DNA of 64,000 nucleotides from Saccharum officinarum (Eukaryota; Streptophyta; Magnoliopsida; Poales; Poaceae). Under the pieces are notes generated by a model. The model was not told where the DNA came from and ran no database searches. It saw only the letters and a program-made list of their open reading frames with translations. The stretch is taken from assembly GCA_020631735.1 (NCBI GenBank), contig CM036158.1:84021914-84085913 (forward strand), given 5' to 3'. Numbering within the stretch: the first letter of the stretch is position 1; every line of letters starts with the position of its first letter. Below, one piece after another: positions 59,093-64,000 of this stretch. The position numbers and the translations under genes were made by a program.

Positions 59093-59744
59093 GTATCAGT
59101 TGTTGGAGTTGTTCCAAATTCACTCCAGGATATAGGCCGGGCTTCTGACGGAGCAAAGCGGAGGCCCGCAGAAGCCGAAGGCTGGGCCGGTTGCTAGGGT
59201 TTCATGGAGAGTAGATTCTCTTGTAAGCCGCCACAGGCGTGTAACCCAAAAACTCTTGAGATAGTGAGATTGTTGCTGGCTGGTGCCTGTTGTTTTTTCC
59301 CCTTCGCATTGGAGGGGTTTTCCACGTTAAATCGTGTGTCTCCGCTGTGATTGATTTCGTTTTACTTCATATTCCATACGTCGTTCATAACATCAGTCCC
59401 TGCACACGGTTGTTCTCACTGAAGAAACACTGCCACTTGAGATCCAAATTCGTACGAGGGACATGCATTTGCAGGCAGAGTTTGGGATTGTTGCTCATTG
59501 GAGATATAAGGAAGGTGCTCGGAGTTGCTCCGTGTCTGTTTCTGAAATGGTTGAGTGGGTTAGATGGGTTGTTACATGGCACTGTCAAACTCTGAAGACA
59601 GACTATCCTTCATCACTTGCACATGACGCTTCATCAAAGGAAACGCACAGTATTCCATCTCACTCTGATGCCTGTCTGTTGTCCTACTCAAAACAATGTG
59701 ATCACAAAGGGCCAGTCCTAGTAATACTTCTGGAGAATGAAAAG
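59093..59744 (+). pseudogene. RSH: RSH exon 5, interrupted by a solo LTR
   Basis: Acceptor TTATAG ends at 59092. GTATCAGT is cut at 59100 and continues at 59398, encoding SLHTVVLTEETLPLEIQIRT and MHLQAEFGIVAHWRYKEGAR. The region after (WVRWVVTWHCQTL) and KQCDHKGPVLVILLENEK match the RSH2/3 C-terminal half. The donor GTATCT is at 59745. Confidence 0.87.
59101..59392. mobile_element. Small solo LTR (TRIM-like) inside RSH exon 5
   Basis: 292 bp starting TGTTGGAGTTG and ending TTCATAACA, flanked by perfect TCAGT duplications (59096-59100 and 59393-59397). The TG...CA ends and 5-bp duplication fit an LTR. No internal domain is present, so it is a solo LTR of a small Copia or TRIM-type element. 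Confidence 0.82.
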
Positions 59745-59811
59745 GTATCTCCGATCTTTTGATGTTGTACCTTCTGATTAACCACGAAAGTAAAATTTTA
59801 TGTGTTTGCAG

Positions 59812-60048
59812 ATGTCAGTGAAAGAAATCCCCCAAAATTGGACGATACTGGACCTACTGAATAGGTCTTCTAATTTTGGGATGCCGTTGAGGTTGAGGCT
59901 GAACTGCCATGTCGTCCACAACTGGAACCAGGAGCTAAAAATGGGCGACGTGCTTGAACTGATTCCTTCAACCCCATGCAAATGCAGAGGTTACACAAGG
60001 GAGTTCCACCAAAAGTTTGATCACCGTCTCGCCATTTCTCAATCCTGA
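59812..60048 (+). pseudogene. RSH: RSH exon 6 (C-terminus)
   Basis: Acceptor TTTGCAG ends at 59811. Encodes MSVKEIPQNWTILDLLNRSS, LKMGDVLELIPSTP and a basic tail, ending TGA at 60046-60048. Confidence 0.85.
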
Positions 60049-60550
60049 CAGCCTTAGAACATCTTACCTTGTAAATACATGACAGTGGACCCATATAAAT
60101 CATCTGAAGTTTAGATTCACCTGTGCAGACAAAATAGAAATGAGAAAGTCAAAGCTCTGTAACTGATGTGTGACATATGGTATACTTGAAGCCAAAAGAA
60201 GATAGCATGTAAATACATGATACACAGAGTTTTAGCTCAGGAAATGACAATATATCGACCAACGACGGTGTGCTTACGGTTTTTAGTAGCAAAAGGACCT
60301 TTTGTCTTGTGATAAACTTTCTGTTTGCACTGTTTTTTTTCCTTCTCCTTTCAGGCAAGGCAGAGCTCCTGCTCCTTTTCGGTTCAGGAAAAAATAACTC
60401 AGGCAATGATGAAATTTGGCCTATTCTTTTCAGAAAGAAGCACGGCAAGACCGCTGTGCACCTGTGCCTAACTGGCTAACTGCCATTCCCCCTGATTTCA
60501 GTTGTTCTGTATGTTTGATTCAGTCTTTATGAGCTGTTGATACTGTGAGG
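60049..60550 (+). other. RSH 3' flank
   Basis: Non-coding sequence after the RSH stop, with T-rich stretches. No clear AATAAA. Small ORFs on either strand show no domain. Confidence 0.5.
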
Positions 60551-60551
60551 T

Positions 60552-60838
60552 CAGAATGTATAAATTTTTTTCTCTATATAAAAAGAAATCCGTGAAAATT
60601 GGTTTGTATCAAACCGTACATGTTTTTTTACTTATGAGTTATAAATTTTGGAAAGTGAAGAAACCTGTAGTATTAATGAAGAGAGACAGAGGTCAGGATA
60701 GAAATTTCCTCTACTATAAAACAAATCAGTGAAAATTGGTTTGTCCCAAACCGTATATGTTTTTTACTTATTAATTATAAATTTTGAAAAGTGAAGGAAC
60801 CTGTATTGTCCGTGAAGACTGAAGAGACGACAGAGAGG
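60552..60838. repeat. Tandem duplication, period about 140 bp
   Basis: The block '...tataaaa.aaatc.gtgaaaattggtttgt.tcaaaccgta.atgtttttt' through 'aaagtgaag.aacctgta' occurs at about 60552-60692 and again at 60692-60838 with scattered changes. Confidence 0.8.
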
Positions 60839-60859
60839 AAAATACATTTTGCAAAAAGG

Positions 60860-60867
60860 AAAAAAAA
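60860..60867 (-). terminator. Pol III terminator of tRNA-Ser
   Basis: A run of eight T on the minus strand begins three bases after the tRNA 3' end, the usual Pol III stop. Confidence 0.8.
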
Positions 60868-60869
60868 TA

Positions 60870-60951
60870 CGACGCCTGAGAGATTCGAACTCTCGCGGGG
60901 AAACCCCATGTACTTAGCAGGCACACGCCTTAACCACTCGGCCAAAGCGTC
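60870..60951 (-). tRNA. tRNA-Ser (anticodon GCT)
   Basis: The minus strand starts GACGCTTTGGCCGAGTGGTT. Acceptor GACGCTT pairs with AGGCGTC (one G-T). The D arm has TGGCCGAGTGG (A box), the anticodon loop is CTGCTAA with GCT complementary to 60916-60918, a long variable arm pairs GGGGTTTCCCC, and the T loop has GTTCGAATC (B box). The long variable arm is class II, as in serine tRNAs. Discriminator G at 60870; CCA not encoded. It decodes AGC and AGT codons. Looks functional. Confidence 0.95.
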
Positions 60952-61129
60952 ATTGGTGGTGTACATTTATAGGAGTATAAGATCATTACACAGTAATCAG
61001 AATATTCAAACGTGTCCCCTCTCCCGCGATACGCCCCATTTTCCCTCTCACGGCCCTATTGGACGCCGCCACCGCACGCACGCGGTGTGGAGAATGGTGG
61101 GCCCCGTGGTCTCAGGTAATACTAGTACG

Positions 61130-61345
61130 ACTCGCTGGTGCCTGGTGGTGTACTGGTTCGAGGAGCTCGCCCACGGCTTCGCCGGCGATGTGCTCAGCGA
61201 GGCCATGGCCTACGACGACCACGCCGTCAGGCTATCGATCGAGGCCGACGACGTGCGCCTCGCCATCCGGGCCAAGTCCGCGTTCTTCCCCCGGACCGCC
61301 AAGCCGCGTGTGTTTCTAGAAACTGTTAGGTTGCTTGATCGTGCC
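61130..61345 (+). pseudogene. TAF9: TAF9-like histone-fold fragment
   Basis: One frame reads YWFEELAHGFAGDVLSEAMA, then the DDHAV turn, then LSIEADDVRLAIRAKSAFF and PRTAKPRVFLE. This matches the histone-fold core of TAF9, a subunit of TFIID and SAGA that pairs with TAF6. Only about 65 residues are present of the usual 170-200. The start of the fold (VRELLRSMG region) is missing or frameshifted before 61140, and the right end runs into repeat sequence at about 61349. It is likely a captured gene fragment or a decayed paralogue. Confidence 0.6.
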
Positions 61346-61348
61346 TAC

Positions 61349-64000
61349 GTAACACCCTCGGTGTTAAGCACTTAGTAAATAACTTGATTATGTCATCGTC
61401 AAACATCATGACATAGATGCATCTCATGTTTCATTTATAACATTAATATGTGTTGCACGAAATGATAACAAAAAGGTTGGTGAAGTATTAGGAATTCGAT
61501 TTTAAATTCAAAAATTTTGGGAGGAATTATTAAAATAAATTTCATGAATAAGACTTGTGCAACCTTTATTTCATGAATTGGTACAAAACTTGTGCTTTGA
61601 AATGGTATAACTGATTGAGTTGCTTGAATAGTAATTATTCACTAATTGGATACCAAATTTGTAAATAAATTATTTATTAACCCTAAACTCAAATCCCCAA
61701 ATTCAAAATCCTACTTTCAAAACTAATTGGAATTTGGAGTTAGTTCAAAAATGAAAGTTGTAGATTTTTCAATTTTGAACAACTTTCATGTTGGAAGATT
61801 TTAAAGTTTCTATTTGATTTTTTTAAGTAATTTGAAAAGGAGAGGAGAATGAGGTGGTTTTAGTAGCTACAGTGAATCAGGCGAGCAGCCTGCCTGCTGT
61901 CTCACCGCCGACGACCTTCTCGTCACTTCCTGTGCGTGTTGTGCGTGGCGCCCAGTTGCTTCGCGTTGGCCACGTCCTGCAGCTGCTGGAACTTGCTCAT
62001 GCCGCGCCCTCGCCTATATAACGCTGTGCTGGTCGCTGTGCCCTTCTTTTCTTTCTCCTCGCCGCCGCCGTCGAGTTTGCTTCGCCGGCTGAATTCGCCT
62101 CCACCGGTTGCTCTCAGCCCAATTGCCCATGCATGCAACTTCACCTCGCCCTTGCGCACACGCTGAGCCTGCTCGCGCCTCATCTCACCACCGGGATCGG
62201 CCGTACGACGCCGTCTTCTCCTCAGCCGACCGCAGCGCCGCCGAGCTCGCCTTGCCGTTGTCAGCTCGCTCCGGTGAGCTCTTCTTTCAACCGTCTTCGG
62301 CTCTGAGCTTGCCTTGATCCCATGATGCTAAAAAGCTAAGCCGTTGATCTGTTGGCCACCCCAGTTCGGCGGACCGTGCGCTCACTGGCGAGCTCTGTTC
62401 CGCTGTGCCACCTCACACGTGGCCGAGCTCGTCGTGAGACTAACTCGCTTAACTAGCTAGTCTAACATGTTCGCCTGAGCTCGGTGATGCTTCGCGTAGC
62501 TTCGCCGACGCTGCTGACCTCGCCGTTTGCCGTGTTCGTAGCTCCGCCGTGCCACCGGGCCGCCATAGCCGCCGCTGTGCTCGCCACCGTTCATGTTAGG
62601 TTCAACCGTCACCACTAATCGATGCGGTGAGTCGAGCTGAGTCGGTAGGGACAAGTCCGACCACCGGAGACCTCGCCACAGGCGAGATATCGCCGGTCAA
62701 CAGCCGGAGTCGCTGTGGTCAGCTCGGGCTAACCAGTGGGGTCACCCTGTCAGCGACAGCAGTGAAAGAAAAATGAATTTCTCTTTTTCCACAAATGTTT
62801 AAATAGTGCTGAAACTTGTTTATTTCATAACAAAATAATTAGAGCTCCAAAAAATTATGAAAATTTCTATGTAGCTTTTCTGTGATGATGTCTACCTAGG
62901 AAAAATATGAAACCTAGAATTTGAATAGTTTTGGCATGAGATAAAATTACCTCTTTTAATTAAGAAATGCAACTTCTATAATTTTTGTAGGCCAAAATAA
63001 ATGTCAAAAATTTATGAAATTTGTTTTGCCACTGTTTATGATATAATCAACCTCCACAAAATGTTTGGTACTATTTTGATAGTTTTTAGTTATCCACTTA
63101 ATTCCATGTTTTAAATAATTAATTAATTAATACCCAAAATGATTGGGATAAATCACGATATGACTTGAGTATGTTTTGGGAGCTATGTAAACCTTGGAAC
63201 ACTAAACCCTTGCTGTTCCTTGACATTATATTCAATTGCTTGATGTACTCATAGTTCACTTGTTAAATAATAATTGAAACTTGTTTTGTGAATAAATAAC
63301 ATATTTACATCGTGGAGGAAAGTTTACTCAAGTTATTATTAATTGTGATATGCATCCATCATGCATCATGTTAGCACTTCATCATGTTGAGCATGTATTG
63401 ATATAACATGTAGTGACCGAACGCGAAGAAGTGGCTGTTGATCAAGTCTCCGAGGAGGAGCATCCCTTAGTGGAGGTTGGATTTGACATATGTGGTTCAT
63501 CAGAAGATCCTAACTCCTCCGCTAACCAAGGCGAGCCCCGGAGCATTCAACCATTTCCTTGTTATTTATAAATGCTATTATCATTTGAGTCCAACAAAAT
63601 GTGCATTAAGTAATAGGAAATGATTGATTACCAATTGCTGCATGCCTGCCTTGATATTCGAATACTTTTCCTTGCCACCCTTTTTAATCCTCATAGTTCA
63701 ATAATGCTTAGCCATGCTTAGTTGTTAAGTATCAAGTGAAGAGTCCATCAGTCACAATGGTTTTATATTCAGAAAATGTCCTGAGAGTTTAATGATGAAA
63801 ATGAATGAACTAGAGACCGGACGGAACATGGGATATGTTTCTGGTGGTTAGATTGACAGGATTGCCTGGTCGTGCTTGTTCCGTGTGTGTCGATTAAGGA
63901 CCGTTCGTTGTAGGCCTACTGTGATCGAGACTTTGCAGTACTGGACACATGCTCCGGTAAGCCTAAGACCTCGGCTATTCTATTATGAGAAAAGCTAACT
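61349..64000 (+). mobile_element. Probable long LTR or LTR-like repeat, open at the window end
   Basis: 'cGTAACACCCTCGGTGTTA' at 61348 resembles the TGTAACACCC start of some grass Gypsy LTRs. A TATA box, TATATAA, lies at 62015-62021 followed by a GC-rich leader, and later text ('gaccgaacgcgaagaagtgg', 'gaggcctactgtgatcgagac'-like) is typical of repeated grass sequence. No coding motif is readable. The right end and target duplication are beyond the window. Confidence 0.4.

Larger units (their letters stand above)
52610..60048 (+). pseudogene. RSH: RelA/SpoT homologue (RSH2/3 type), six exons, three hit by transposons
   Basis: Plant RSH enzymes make and hydrolyse (p)ppGpp, mostly in chloroplasts. 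Exons 52610-52955 (+56363-56364), 56483-56668, 57786-57798 with 58045-58492, 58690-58848, 59093-59100 with 59398-59744, and 59812-60048 join in phase at GT-AG borders. HD hydrolase: [15 protein letters not shown] and LLHDTVDD. Synthetase: [42 protein letters not shown] and VAHWRYKEG. The C-terminus (QCDHKGPVLVILLENEK, KMGDVLELIPSTP) fits the RSH2/3 TGS-like end. The invariant Gly before YQSLHT is Arg. Frames are open, but a hAT element, a MITE and a solo LTR interrupt exons 1, 3 and 5. Almost certainly non-functional unless the insertions are spliced out. Confidence 0.88.

Noticed and set aside
59385..60103. Minus-strand open frames over RSH exons 5 and 6
   Set aside because: Shadows of RSH coding sequence, whose plus-strand exons carry clear domain motifs and splice sites.
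60791..61375. A 194-residue plus-strand frame running through the tRNA gene
   Set aside because: Only its last third matches TAF9; the first part is the complement of a tRNA gene and a tandem repeat.
61923..62654. GC-rich open frames near 62000 as a gene
   Set aside because: No domain or exon structure; the TATA box and leader fit an LTR better.

Overview
The window looks like a gene-poor stretch of a large plant nuclear genome, most likely a panicoid grass (sorghum, sugarcane or Miscanthus relatives). This rests on Tourist and Stowaway MITEs, Copia LTRs packed with GACCGGACGCG motifs, a plant-type RPL27A promoter and GT-AG introns. Only two loci look intact: a 60S ribosomal protein L27A gene (5492-5929, +) and a tRNA-Ser(GCT) (60870-60951, -).

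Left flank (1-9800). Two Mutator-like fold-back elements lie end to end (about 871-1711 and 1721-5166). The second is split by a solo Copia LTR (1778-4216). The RPL27A promoter starts right after it. The 3' flank of RPL27A holds a local duplication, two Tourist-like MITEs and a short minisatellite, but no further gene.

Centre (9806-52033). One Ty3/gypsy element of the Tat type (LTRs 9806-10853 and 50977-52033, perfect ATACC target duplication) has been swollen to 42 kb by later insertions. A is a gag-only, pol-less Copia element on the minus strand (11494-21684, target duplication ATGGA). B is a truncated Copia element on the minus strand (about 22501-28748). C is a nearly intact Copia element on the plus strand (34425-44847, target duplication GGTCC). 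D is a solo LTR (47961-49775). The Gypsy gag, protease, RT, RNase H, second RNase H and integrase are readable between the insertions but carry many stops. An antisense reading frame downstream of pol is split by C and D.

Right flank (52100-64000). A RelA/SpoT-homologue gene (RSH2/3 type, (p)ppGpp metabolism, probably chloroplast) spans 52610-60048 in six exons. Its frames stay open, but three exons are each interrupted by a different transposon: a hAT element with a DUF4371-type transposase at the end of exon 1, a Tourist MITE in exon 3 and a small solo LTR in exon 5. Two more MITEs sit in its introns. Then come a tandem duplication, the tRNA gene, a TAF9-like histone-fold fragment, and from about 61349 to the window end a sequence resembling a long LTR.

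The Copia families A, B, C and D share LTR ends, an initiator tRNA-Met primer site where one is present, a promoter-proximal palindromic array next to a TATA box and, for A and C, the 3' untranslated region. A may therefore be mobilised by C-like partners. All identifications come from reading the sequence; no database search was run.
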